Shown in pieces: positions 8,791-17,881 of a stretch of 64,000 nt of DNA (its first letter is position 1; every line of letters starts with the position of its first letter). This DNA is from Sodalis glossinidius str. 'morsitans'. GTDB taxonomy: Bacteria; Pseudomonadota; Gammaproteobacteria; Enterobacterales; Enterobacteriaceae. The position numbers and the translations under genes were made by a program. The notes beneath the pieces were generated by a model. It made no database searches. It worked only from the letters and a program-made list of their open reading frames with translations, and was not told the DNA's origin. Location of the stretch: NCBI RefSeq assembly GCF_000010085.1, contig NC_007712.1:2976001-3040000 (forward strand), read 5' to 3'.

Positions 8791-9143
8791 ATGAGAAAGA
8801 CATATATCCGGTGACCGCCGCCCATGGCGTGGAAAACGTACTTAAACTGCTAGAAGGCAGATAGAAACTCATCATCCTGTTCCACCTGTTTGACGGCAAA
8901 ATACAGCGCTATTCCGATTTGGAAAAATTTATCCCGGGCATTTCATAGAAAATGCTCGCCCAGCAATTGCGGCAGCTAGAAGCGGACGGGATCGTGGCGC
9001 GCAAGATTTATCCGCAAGTTCCCCCAAAAGTGGAATACCGCCTGACGGAATGGAGCCAGGCATTATGCCCGGCGTTAGACGCCATGCTTAAATGGGCAGA
9101 GCAAAAAGAGGAATTCCTGCCAGCGCCTGACACGACAGAGTAG
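8791..9143 (+). pseudogene. HxlR family regulator with two amber codons
   Basis: HxlR proteins are small winged-helix regulators, often divergent from redox or aldehyde-detoxifying genes. The frame reads NVLKLLEGR-stop-KLIILFHLFDG, where the family has Trp (the well-conserved GRWKLLIL type motif), so TGG has become TAG near 8861. It continues RYSDLEKFIPGIS-stop-KMLAQQL, where the family has Gln, so CAG has become TAG near 8948. The remainder is open (QLRQLEADGIVARKIYPQVP, then VEYRLTEWSQ) to the stop at 9141-9143. The start region near 8791 is also disturbed. It faces away from the NTF2-like/SDR pair, as expected for their regulator. Confidence 0.75.
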
Positions 9144-9866
9144 TTTCTGTATTGTGAGCGGTGGGTTATTACGGTGACAGCATTATCTGCTGCAAAACTC
9201 AGATTATTATTACAGTAATAAAATATAAAAAGTCTAGTACGGACGTCCTGACGAAGTCGATTAAACTGACTTTTATTGAAGCCTGCCAATTTGATATTTA
9301 GCAAAAGCATTCCTCTCTCACCTATTGGCGTCGCAAGAATAATTAGGCCATTACGCTAAAAAATAGAGAACAACCTTAACCTATAACGATTCATTTATAA
9401 CGCCCCGGCGATTCCGGTAATTCGATGTCGGTGAAAATAGAAACGTGCCTGTCCTGCCGGTGATTTCTCCCGTACCATAGCGATGTAGCTATTGTGAGCT
9501 TTTGCAGCTGTGCTAAGTATCCGCGCCGGTTCCCGCAAAAGATGCCCCTGTCCTTGCGCAAGCGATGATGACACGGCGGTAAACACTCAAAGAACGCAAA
9601 ACAAACAGGTCCAACAGCGTGACAGAAACTGACAAAGCGCGTTTATGGCCGGGCACGAATACAGTGATTACGGGGGCTTGGCGCCCTCATCACGCTGCGT
9701 ACAGAGAGCATTTGCGTTTGGCAAAGATCACTAATTCCCCTGGAATGGGGTACCTACAATTGTTGCCTTAATAAACCCCTAGTGGACGTTACGACAGTCA
9801 ATAACCAATAGAATATCGAGGCTTAAACGGTAATTTCGGAGGAGAAACGGCTCTCCAAGAGGCTGA
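9144..9866. other. Gene-poor spacer, nothing recognised
   Basis: About 720 bases between the HxlR remnant and the cupin gene. Short open frames of 60-100 codons exist, but I see no family motif on either strand. Part of it (about 9390-9660) may be a very old gene remnant. Confidence 0.4.
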
Positions 9867-10142
9867 TTATCCGGCGGATTTAGATAAGGAGATCCCTTTT
9901 TGCCCCGTATAAAACACCACCAGGGTGACACCTTCTTTACCTGTGTAACCACGGTGAGCGCTGTCGACCATCTCGGATATGACCTCTCCTGCCTTAAGCG
10001 TGCGTTTTTGGCCATTGGCTTTCTTTTCCACCGTCAGCGCCCCTTCCTGCACATAGGCGGAATTAGGGATGGGATGTTCATGCCAGGCCAGTGTGGAATT
10101 GAGTGCAATAGTGATTTTCAGAACGGAAAGTTGCGGCGTACC

Positions 10143-10151
10143 TTTTGGGTA
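10143..10151. repeat. Target-site duplication of the IS256-family element, left copy
   Basis: The nonamer ttttgggta lies directly before the left end of the element and is repeated exactly at 11308-11316 after the right end. A 9-base (8-9) duplication is typical of IS256-family transposition. Confidence 0.95.
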
Positions 10152-11307
10152 GAGTTATTATCAAATCTGGTGTATGGCGATCAGGCTACGTTCTGCTCTG
10201 ATGCTTCGTGAATCTGTTCTCCATCCTGAAATTGGACGTTGTTTATCACCAGGGTCAGCAGGTCAAATCCTCTTAGCCGGTTCCAGCTTTTCTGAGCAGA
10301 CTGGAGCAGCTTAAATACCATTGATAGTGTGGTTTCTCTCGAACCACACTTCTTTGCGCGTCTGCTTCGTAGCCTCATAGTCGCAAAAGCCGATTCAATC
10401 GGCTTTGTCGTTCTTATTGATGCCCAGTGCTCTGACGGGAAGTCGTAGAATGCCAGCAGTTCTTCTCGATCTTTCTCCAGCTTCTTCATCGCTGCAGGAT
10501 ACTTCGCTGAAAACCTTGCCAACAAAACATCAAAAAGCACATTAGCCGTTTTGTGCACCCAACAGCGTTGGTGCTGCGTGTCCGGGAATATCTTTGCCAT
10601 TGCATTCCAAAACTAAGGGCACCGTCTCCCTTAGCCAGCTTGGGAGATACGGTTAGGCCACGTGCTCGCAGGCCATGGAGAAGTTCGGCCCAGTTTGCTT
10701 CTGATTCTCGATAACCCTCTTCGACCGCAACCAGCTCCTGACGTCCATGCTCAGTGACGCCGATAATGACCAGTAGGCAAAGGCGATCATCTTGCCTGAC
10801 ATAGCTGTATATGCCATCAGCCCAGAAATAAACGTAGCGCGTATCGCTTAAATCACGCAGGCACCATTGCCTGTGCACTTCAAGCCATTGCTGTTTCAGT
10901 CTGCTGATGGTACTCGTGGAGAGGACATGGGCTTTTTCACCGAGTAGCGCCCCCAGGGCTTCATGAAAATCACCGGTGGATATGCCTCGCAGATACAGCC
11001 ATGGCAGCAACGCGCTGTTGAACGCTGTGGCAAATAACCGTTACGGACGACGGCATGACGCCCATCGTCAAGACGGCGTTCAGCATGGCTTCGAGCTCAG
11101 CCTCAACGACGGCGGCTATCAGTTGTCTGGCACCATGACGGATGAGTTCATGCAAGGGCTCACCGGTAATATCTGGTTCTGCGGAGACCTGTAGGGTAGA
11201 CTTTTTCATGGCGTATCGTCTCTCTGTTGTTGAAATCATCCACGAAATCAATCAGCAGCATACGCCACCCTCTCCGAAACCTCATACACCAGAAATGAGC
11301 ATAACTC
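10152..11307 (-). mobile_element. IS256-family insertion sequence (1156 bp)
   Basis: Its ends are imperfect inverted repeats of about 26 bases: 10152-10177 and the reverse complement of 11282-11307 agree at about 20 positions, both starting gagttat. The perfect 9-base target duplication on either side confirms the limits. It is somewhat shorter than usual for IS256 relatives (about 1.3 kb), consistent with internal loss in the transposase gene. It is inserted in a cupin gene. Confidence 0.9.
10181..11209 (-). pseudogene. IS256-family (mutator-type) transposase, frameshifted
   Basis: The start MKKSTLQVSAEPDITGEPLH is at 11209. The first frame breaks after about 45 codons. The middle frame carries LPWLYLRGISTGDFHEALGA and the DDE-type core YVYFWADGIYSYVR with LLVIIGVTEHGRQELVA, then shifts again near 10600. 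The last frame holds FPDTQHQRCWVHKTANV, ESAFATMRLRSRRAKKCGSR and the C-terminus. All pieces are in order on the minus strand, separated by at least two indels and a deletion in the N-terminal region. Confidence 0.85.
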
Positions 11308-11316
11308 TTTTGGGTA
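11308..11316. repeat. Target-site duplication of the IS256-family element, right copy
   Basis: Exact copy of the nonamer at 10143-10151, marking the right edge of the insertion. Confidence 0.95.
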
Positions 11317-11495
11317 AGCCTGATATGAAACACCATCCCAAGACTTTTCGGTCTCGAGAAGTTTTTCAACGCTAACGCCGCCATCTTTATCGTTTTCATC
11401 TGCCTGGGTAAAAAAGAAATGATGAGAAAAGTAAAATATATACAAACAGATAAAGTTCGATTGGATAGTCGCATGCATGATCCTTTGTATATTTC

Positions 11496-11523
11496 GGGTG
11501 GTGGGTGGTGGGTGGTGGGTGGT
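11496..11523 (+). repeat. Four perfect 7-base tandem repeats (GGGTGGT) with G-quadruplex form
   Basis: Four head-to-tail copies of GGGTGGT give four GGG runs separated by TGGT loops, a canonical G-quadruplex pattern on the plus strand. It lies 18 bases upstream of the cupin start codon (gene on the minus strand), so it would be in the promoter or untranslated leader, with the G-rich strand as template. Confidence 0.9.
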
Positions 11524-11841
11524 CAAAAACCATAGCATCTCCGTCACGACGGGGGAAGGACTCTTTAGGGTAATGCCGCTGTCGCGAAATGAACACCCAA
11601 ATCGGTATTAAGATTACATCCGACGGTAGAGCGGAAACCGCTGGGAAAGGTCCATTGGCAGAAATGACCTTTTGCAATAACAGCCGCTTGCGACAGGATA
11701 AATGAAAGATTGTGGTGGTTAGTTTTGCACTTAGCACCAACAAAATTATCTTCACAATTAAAAAAATGTAGCAACTCGCCAAATGAGAAAAATAACCTCC
11801 TCACGAGAGCGAGTATTTAACGCGGATGACGCTTTACAATA
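11524..11841. other. Spacer, nothing recognised
   Basis: About 320 bases between the G-rich repeat and the IS903-like element. Only short open frames without recognisable motifs are present. Confidence 0.4.
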
Positions 11842-12894
11842 GGCTTTGTTGAATAAATATAACTTTTAGGTGATCGTCTGCTCAGATCACTACCGTCATT
11901 TCAACATCTGCACTCCATGGCAAAGCAAAAGTTTAAAATAACCAACTGGTCCACTTACAACAAAGCTCTCAAGCAGCGCGGGGCTCTGACGATATGGCTG
12001 GATGAGTCGGCAATTGTTGCATGGACGGAAAAAACAACGCCTGAACGGCGTGGCCGGCCGCTTCACTACGCAGATATGGCTATCACCACTGTTCTGATGA
12101 TGAAACGCGTGTTTGGCCTTTCGTTAAGGGCTTTCAGGGCTTCGTTGACGCCATTTTTAAACTGATGGTGCTACCGCTAAGATACCCAGACTACTCGCTG
12201 ATCAGCAAGCGAGCAAAGACAGTTAAGATTAGCATAAAAACGCCGACCCGTGGTAAAATCTCACCTCTAGTCATTGACGGAACCGGCCTGAAGGTCTTTG
12301 GCGAAGGCGAATGGAAAGTCCGACAGCATGGTGCCGACAGACGGAGGGTATGGCGTAAGCTGCATATGGCCGCAGACAGTGTAATGCATGAGATTATCTG
12401 TGCTGACTTATCGCTCAGCGGTACGACGGATGCTCAGGCCCTACCCGCTCTGATAAACCAGACCCAGCGGAAAATCAGGGAAGCGTCGGCTGATGGCGCT
12501 TACGATATCCGCTACTGTCATGATGCTCTGCTGAGGAAGAAAATAAGGCCTCTTATTCCTCCACGAGGTGGGGCGCAATATTGGCCAGACCGATACCATG
12601 AGCGTAACTACGCCGTTGCGAATCAGCGTCTAAGCGGCAGTAACGATGTATGGAAAAAGCAAGTGGGCTATCATCGACGCTCAGTGGCTGAAACAGCGAT
12701 ATTCCGGTTCAAAACGCTTATGGGCGATCATCTAAGTCTGCGTGACTATGATGCGCAGGTAGGTGAGGCAATGGCGATGGTCAAAGCGCTTAACGAAATG
12801 ACGCTGTTAGGAATGCCGAACAGCATCCGGATCGCATAACAATCGATCTGCTAGGGGGGGCGTAGTCACAAGTTCTGATTTATTCAACAAAGCT
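11842..12894 (+). mobile_element. IS5-family (IS903-like) insertion sequence, 1053 bp
   Basis: The left end reads ggctttgttgaataaat and the right end is its reverse complement with one mismatch at the outermost base, matching the terminal repeats of IS903-type elements. Flanking nonamers tttacaata (11833-11841) and tttacaaca (12895-12903) agree at eight of nine positions, as expected for an old 9-base target duplication. Length is close to the 1057 bases of IS903. Confidence 0.9.
11917..12839 (+). pseudogene. IS903-like transposase, frameshifted
   Basis: The N-terminal frame (MAKQKFKITNWSTYNKALKQ onward, RRGRPLHYADMAITTVLMMK) ends prematurely at 12165. A one-base shift near 12140 restores the family sequence GFVDAIFKLM, and the second frame carries the rest. 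It has the DDE-type residues: LVIDGTGLKVFGEGEWKV, SADGAYDIRYCHDAL and the final SVAETAIFRFKTLMG with the catalytic Glu. A single insertion therefore inactivates an otherwise complete DDE transposase of about 307 residues. Confidence 0.85.
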
Positions 12895-13001
12895 TTTACA
12901 ACACTCAACGCTTATGAAATATATAAGGTCATCGTCGTGTGATCCCGCTTAATGCTTTGCCAAGATCTAAACACTTTTCAGTACCCGCTTACCAAAAATT
13001 T

Positions 13002-13873
13002 TTATGGCTGCCGGTAAAGGTTTTCACAGCTATGTTTGAACACTTTTTCTCTATGGTAGGTCAGATATTCTTCTAATTCATTAGAGATTTTCCGCAGTCT
13101 TAAATTTCTTCTCAGCCTTAAATCCTGTATATCGTTTTGTGATAACTGGGGTGAAAACATTACATCGCCGCTTGCGCTAAATGTAATCAAGCCCGCATCA
13201 AAAAGGTGATCTAGCATCGGTTGCAGGAGCAAACCATTCATAGGATCCAAACGTTCTTGATTGGAAAAATCCTTCCATGGATTTATATGTGATGCACGAA
13301 GAAAAGAGATGTTTTTTAATCCCGTTACTGCACAGCAACCCCACAGATTTATCACGCCATCCCTAAAAAAATCTTGTCCGATACGACTTTTAATGATGGC
13401 GTCTTTTTCAGTTTTACTGAATGAATAAAACTCATTTTTATGTAATTCAATTTCATCTAACAAATCTAATCCTAGCTTTCCTTGACCAATTTTGAATATA
13501 AATTGACTGGGCACCTCTGTACGTAGTTTACATCCTATGAGGAAAATCTCTCCGTAATAAATGAATGAATAATGGTGCATCTCTCGATAAAAAAGATGTA
13601 TTTTCTCATTTTCAGATTCCGCATTGATAATTCTTTTATCTGCAAAATATTTTTTCTCACCCTCCCAGTGAAGCACCCCATTATCTAGTAAATCTTTGTA
13701 CTGGGTAAGTGCCTCTTGTTTGTTTTTTTCACAAATAAAATAATGTAGTTGCACCCTGAAGGTGTTATAACACCTCTGGAAATCGCTTGAAATTTACTAT
13801 ACCCCCAAAGTTTTTCCAAAAAGGGACGTTCATACCCCTCCCCAATTTTGAGCTTTTCAAAACCGACTTTCAC
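13002..13873 (-). pseudogene. HNH endonuclease-domain protein with a homopolymer frameshift
   Basis: The N-terminal piece (13873 downward, FEKLKIGEGYERPFLEKLWG) and the main frame (13754 downward) join at a run of seven A on the coding strand near 13725; one more A there would give a continuous LFVKKNKQEALTQY. The main frame has an HNH_2-type nuclease domain at its C-terminal half: CCAVTGLKNISFLRASHI, NPWKDFSNQERLDPMNGLLL and LDHLFDAGLITF, with the zinc/catalytic His and Asn residues in place. The family includes McrA-like and other restriction-type nucleases. Base composition is clearly AT-richer than the neighbours, suggesting horizontal acquisition. If slippage restores the frame, it could still be expressed. 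Confidence 0.75.
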
Positions 13874-14522
13874 AATATTTCCTCACTGATAGCTGACGTT
13901 CAATTCAATGGCTCACCCTATTGTGTATATAATATGCTTTGCATTGTCCTTTCATGACCCGGAATATAACGTGAAAACTCCATTTCTTCTTACGAAAAGA
14001 TCGTTGGGAATGTTTTCTCTTTGAGGCTGACTTCCATTTGAATCAGCTTGCAAGGCTCAGCAGCAAGCAAGTTCGTGCAACAGCGCCCTAACTTTAAAAA
14101 CCTAAAAATCAGATCATTACAAATTGGTTGCTATGAATAGCTAGGTAGATACCACTTAACTTGAACTTAAGCTTCTGAGTGTAACAGTGGCATATTTTAG
14201 GCATTTTTTCACCTTCAAGTCGAACATATGTCACCTGCTTGAATGATTTTATCCGCATCAACTTAGTGCAGACGTAACCAGGTTTCAATAGGTTGGCATG
14301 ACATTCGTTAAATCAAAATAACAAAAACCCCCTCAACGCATTCAAGTACATCAATTCTCCTAAAATAAAAGTCTCATTTCAGGGAATGATCCTAATTATT
14401 CATCTACAAACACCCCAATATTTTGTATTTTATATGACCCAAGAAACTCATATTTAAGCGATAGGATTTCAATAAAGAGGCATACCACAAAATCTCAATT
14501 GTATATACAATAAAGCAGGGCG
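13874..14522. other. AT-rich spacer downstream of guaA, nothing recognised
   Basis: About 650 bases of AT-rich sequence between the HNH gene and the guaA terminator. No supported gene or RNA is visible. The part next to 13874 should contain the HNH promoter. Confidence 0.45.
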
Positions 14523-14560
14523 AGAAAATGCCAACCATTAAATAATGGTCGGCATTTTCT
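14523..14560 (-). terminator. Rho-independent terminator of guaBA
   Basis: A long near-perfect hairpin: agaaaatgcc-aaccatt pairs with aatggt-c-ggcattttct around an aaat loop. It begins 25 bases past the guaA stop; on the minus strand the stem is followed by AT-rich sequence. Confidence 0.85.
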
Positions 14561-14585
14561 AAATTAACATGTATGACTACGGTCT

Positions 14586-16163
14586 TTATTCCCACTCAAT
14601 CGTCGCCGGCGGTTTGCCGGAAATGTCATACACGACCCGGGAAATACCGTCGATCTCATTGATAATACGGTTGGAAACGCGGCCCAGGAAATCATAAGGC
14701 AAGTGCGCCCAATGGGCGGTCATAAAGTCGATGGTTTCAACCGCTCGCAGCGAAACCACCCAGTCGTATTTGCGGCCGTCGCCCATGACACCGACGGAGC
14801 GCACGGGCAAAAAGACGGTAAAGGCCTGGCTGACTTTGTTGTACAGATCCGCCTTGTACAGTTCTTCGATAAAGATAGCATCGGCGCGGCGCAGCAAATC
14901 GCAATACTCTTTCTTCACCTCACCCAGCACCCGCACGCCCAAACCCGGTCCGGGGAACGGATGGCGATAAAGCATATCGTAAGGCAGGCCGAGTTCCAGG
15001 CCTATCTTGCGTACTTCATCCTTGAACAGCTCTTTCAACGGCTCCACCAAGCCCATTTTCATCTCTTTCGGCAGGCCGCCAACGTTATGGTGCGACTTGA
15101 TGACATGGGCTTTGCCGGTGGCGGACGCGGCAGATTCGATGACGTCCGGGTAAATGGTGCCCTGCGCCAGCCATTTCACGTCGGAGAGGCTCAGAGCCTG
15201 TTCGTCAAACACCTCGACAAATACCCGGCCGATGGTTTTCCGTTTTGTTTCCGGATCGTCAATGCCGGCCAGCGCGGAAAGAAACCTGTCTTCCGCCGGT
15301 ACAGCGATAATGTTCAAGCCGTAGTGATCGCCAAACATTTCCATCACCTGACTGGCTTCGTTAAGGCGCAGCAGACCGTTATCGACGAACACGCAGGTCA
15401 GCCGTTCGCCGATGGCCCGGTGCAACAGCATGGCGGTAACCGACGAATCTACGCCGCCGGATAAACCGAGAATGACCCGATCGTTGCCAACCTGTTCGCG
15501 GATACGGGCGACGGCATCTTCGATGATTTTGGCCGGCGTCCACAGCGGCGTGCACCGGCAAATATCAAGTACGAAGCGTTCCAGCATGCGCTGACCCTGA
15601 CGAGTATGGGTGACTTCGGGGTGAAATTGCACGCCGTAGAACCGTTTTTCTTCATTGGCCATAATGGCGAAGTGGCAGGTTTCGGTGCTGGCAACGGTGA
15701 CAAAATCCGCCGGAATGGCGGTAACTTTGTCGCCATGGCTCATCCAGACATCCAGCAGTGGCGCTCCGCCGGTGCCGATGTCGTCCTGGATGTCGCGCAC
15801 CAGTAAGCTGTCAGTCAACACTTCTACCTGGGCATAACCAAACTCGCGCTGCGTCGAACCCTGGACTTTGCCGCCAAGCTGCATCGCCATGGTTTGCATG
15901 CCGTAGCAAACGCCCAGCACCGGCACGCCTGCCTGAAACACATAATCCGGCGCGCGCGGGCTGTCCTGCTCGGTGGTGCTTTCCGGACCGCCGGAAAGGA
16001 TGATGCCGCTGGGGTTGAATTCGCGTATTTGTGCTTCGGTTACATCCCATGCCCAAAGTTCGCAATAGACGCCCAATTCGCGCACCCGGCGAGCCACCAG
16101 TTGGGTGTATTGCGAGCCGAAGTCCAGAATCAGAATGCGGTGTTTATGGATATTTTCTGTCAT
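14586..16163 (-). CDS. guaA: GMP synthase (glutamine-hydrolysing)
   Basis: Converts XMP to GMP using glutamine and ATP, the last step of guanine nucleotide synthesis in the cytoplasm. The 525-residue length equals that of E. coli when the start MTENIHKHRILILDFGSQYT is used (16163); the longer open frame to 16202 has no such homology. The class I amidotransferase domain has the nucleophile motif GVCYGMQ and the FHPEVTHT His/Glu pair. The ATP-pyrophosphatase P-loop is LSGGVDSSV. The C-terminal dimerisation domain ends KPPATIEWE as in enterobacteria. It follows guaB by about 107 bases in the same operon and is intact. Confidence 0.98.
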   Translation of the reverse strand: MTENIHKHRILILDFGSQYTQLVARRVRELGVYCELWAWDVTEAQIREFNPSGIILSGGPESTTEQDSPRAPDYVFQAGVPVLGVCYGMQTMAMQLGGKVQGSTQREFGYAQVEVLTDSLLVRDIQDDIGTGGAPLLDVWMSHGDKVTAIPADFVTVASTETCHFAIMANEEKRFYGVQFHPEVTHTRQGQRMLERFVLDICRCTPLWTPAKIIEDAVARIREQVGNDRVILGLSGGVDSSVTAMLLHRAIGERLTCVFVDNGLLRLNEASQVMEMFGDHYGLNIIAVPAEDRFLSALAGIDDPETKRKTIGRVFVEVFDEQALSLSDVKWLAQGTIYPDVIESAASATGKAHVIKSHHNVGGLPKEMKMGLVEPLKELFKDEVRKIGLELGLPYDMLYRHPFPGPGLGVRVLGEVKKEYCDLLRRADAIFIEELYKADLYNKVSQAFTVFLPVRSVGVMGDGRKYDWVVSLRAVETIDFMTAHWAHLPYDFLGRVSNRIINEIDGISRVVYDISGKPPATIEWE

Positions 16164-16270
16164 TGATGGAGTATTCCGAGAGCGTGTAGCAAAAAGTATC
16201 AATGCCCGGTCGTCAGAGACTGGACAGAACGGCGGCGGACCGGCGAGGCCCGCGCGCCGAGGGAAATTCG

Positions 16271-17734
16271 TTAACCCAGGCGGTAGTTCGGGGATTCTTT
16301 GGTGATGGCGACGTCATGAACGTGGCTTTCCTGGATGCCGGCACCGCTGATACGGACAAACTCCGCTTTGGTACGAAGGTCGTCGATAGTAGAACAACCG
16401 GTCAGCCCCATACAGGAACGCAACCCGCCCATTTTTTGATGGACGATTTCCTTCAGGCGTCCTTTATACTCCACGCGGCCCTCGATCCCTTCCGGCACTA
16501 ATTTGTCGGCGGCGTTATCGGTCTGGAAATACCGGTCGGACGAACCTTTAGACATTGCGCCAAGAGATCCCATGCCGCGGTAAGATTTGAAGGATCGGCC
16601 CTGAAACAGTTCAATTTCTCCCGGTGATTCTTCGGTGCCTGCCAAAAGCGATCCCACCATGACACAGGCGGCGCCGGCGGCAATGGCTTTGGCAATATCG
16701 CCGGAAAAACGGATGCCGCCGTCGGCGATGACGGGAATCCCCGTCCCTTCCAGGGCTTCCACCGCATCAGAGATAGCAGTGATCTGCGGCACACCCACGC
16801 CGGTTACGATACGTGTGGTACAGATAGAGCCGGGGCCGATGCCCACTTTCACCGCGCTAACGCCGGCCGCAACCAGCGCGAGCGCGCCGGCGCCGGTGGC
16901 GACGTTGCCGCCGATGATTTGCAGGTCGGGGTATTTGGCACGTGTTTCGCGGATACGTTGCAGCACGCCTTCGGAATGGCCGTGGGAGGAGTCGATAAGT
17001 AAAATGTCAACGCCGGCGCTCACCAAGGCATCAATACGTTCTTCATTGCCGGCTCCTGCGCCCACCGCGGCACCGACGCGCAAGCGGCCATGTTCATCCT
17101 TACAGGCATTGGGTTTGCGCTTGGCCTTTTGGAAGTCTTTTACCGTAATCATGCCGAGCAGATGGAACTGTTCGTCCACTACCAGCGCTTTTTCAACGCG
17201 CCTCTCGTGCATTTTTGCCAACACCACTTCCCGGGCTTCACCTTCTTTTACCGTCACCAGGAGTTCTTTCGGCGTCATCACGGCGGAAACCGGTTGGCTT
17301 AAGTCGGTGACAAAGCGAATGTCGCGGCCGGTAATAATCCCTACCAATTCATTTTCATCCGTCACCACCGGGTAGCCGGCAAAACCGTTGCGCGCGGTCA
17401 GTGCTTTCACCTCGGACAGGGTAGTATTGGGCGTGACGCACTGGGGATTGGTTACGACGCCGCTTTCATGGCGTTTTACGCGACCTACTTCCTCGGCCTG
17501 GCGTTCGATAGACATGTTTTTGTGAATGAAACCGATACCGCCTTCCTGCGCCAGAGCGATGGCCAGGCTGGATTCAGTTACCGTATCCATTGCCGCGGAC
17601 AGCATGGGAATATTCAGGCGAATTTTCTGAGTCAATCGGGTGCAGAGATCGGCGGTGTTGGGCAGAACCGTGGAGTGGGCGGGAAGGAGCAGAACGTCGT
17701 CGAATGTCAGAGCTTCTTTAGCAATACGTAACAT
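16271..17734 (-). CDS. guaB: IMP dehydrogenase
   Basis: Oxidises IMP to XMP with NAD+, the committed step to GMP. The 487 residues match the family: TIM barrel with two CBS domains inserted at about residues 93-205 (LVGIITGRDIRFVTDL, HLLGMITVKDFQKA), the catalytic loop GIGPGSICTTRIVTGVG with the active-site Cys, and the flap SKGSSDRYFQ. It is the first gene of guaBA and is divergent from xseA. A perfect PurR box lies 61 bases upstream of the start, so purine repression is expected as in E. coli. No lesion seen. Confidence 0.98.
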   Translation of the reverse strand: MLRIAKEALTFDDVLLLPAHSTVLPNTADLCTRLTQKIRLNIPMLSAAMDTVTESSLAIALAQEGGIGFIHKNMSIERQAEEVGRVKRHESGVVTNPQCVTPNTTLSEVKALTARNGFAGYPVVTDENELVGIITGRDIRFVTDLSQPVSAVMTPKELLVTVKEGEAREVVLAKMHERRVEKALVVDEQFHLLGMITVKDFQKAKRKPNACKDEHGRLRVGAAVGAGAGNEERIDALVSAGVDILLIDSSHGHSEGVLQRIRETRAKYPDLQIIGGNVATGAGALALVAAGVSAVKVGIGPGSICTTRIVTGVGVPQITAISDAVEALEGTGIPVIADGGIRFSGDIAKAIAAGAACVMVGSLLAGTEESPGEIELFQGRSFKSYRGMGSLGAMSKGSSDRYFQTDNAADKLVPEGIEGRVEYKGRLKEIVHQKMGGLRSCMGLTGCSTIDDLRTKAEFVRISGAGIQESHVHDVAITKESPNYRLG

Positions 17735-17794
17735 AGCAATATCTCACCAAGGTGGATGTGAAACAGATAAAATATTGCCGTGGCATTATACAGA

Positions 17795-17810
17795 ACGTAA
17801 TCGGTTGCCT
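17795..17810 (-). promoter_or_regulatory. PurR operator upstream of guaB
   Basis: On the minus strand the 16-mer AGGCAACCGATTACGT matches every defined position of the PurR consensus ANGCAANCGNTTNCNT. It lies between the divergent guaB and xseA genes. Confidence 0.85.
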
Positions 17811-17881
17811 CCAGTGTTATTTTCAAAAATCTCTTGCTTACCGTTTCACAATAAGTAATATCAATCAATTAAGGCTTTGCA

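Larger units (their letters stand above)
9867..11478 (-). pseudogene. Secreted cupin-domain protein split by an IS256-family insertion
   Basis: The 5' part starts at an ATG at 11478 after an aaagga ribosome site, has a hydrophobic leader (about residues 7-25) and reads VEKLLETEKSWDGVSYQAYP up to the insertion. The 3' part (10151 down to 9867) resumes LYPKGTPQLSVLKITIALN and then shows the cupin metal-binding motif WHEHPIPNSAYVQEG, a second block AHRGYTGKEGVTLVVFY and the end GISLSKSAG. Removing the element and one 9-base duplicate rejoins the frame exactly as YPKGTP. Such cupins (COG1917-like) are periplasmic or cytoplasmic and of unknown substrate. The coding sequence is otherwise free of visible lesions, so the insertion is probably recent. 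Confidence 0.9.
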
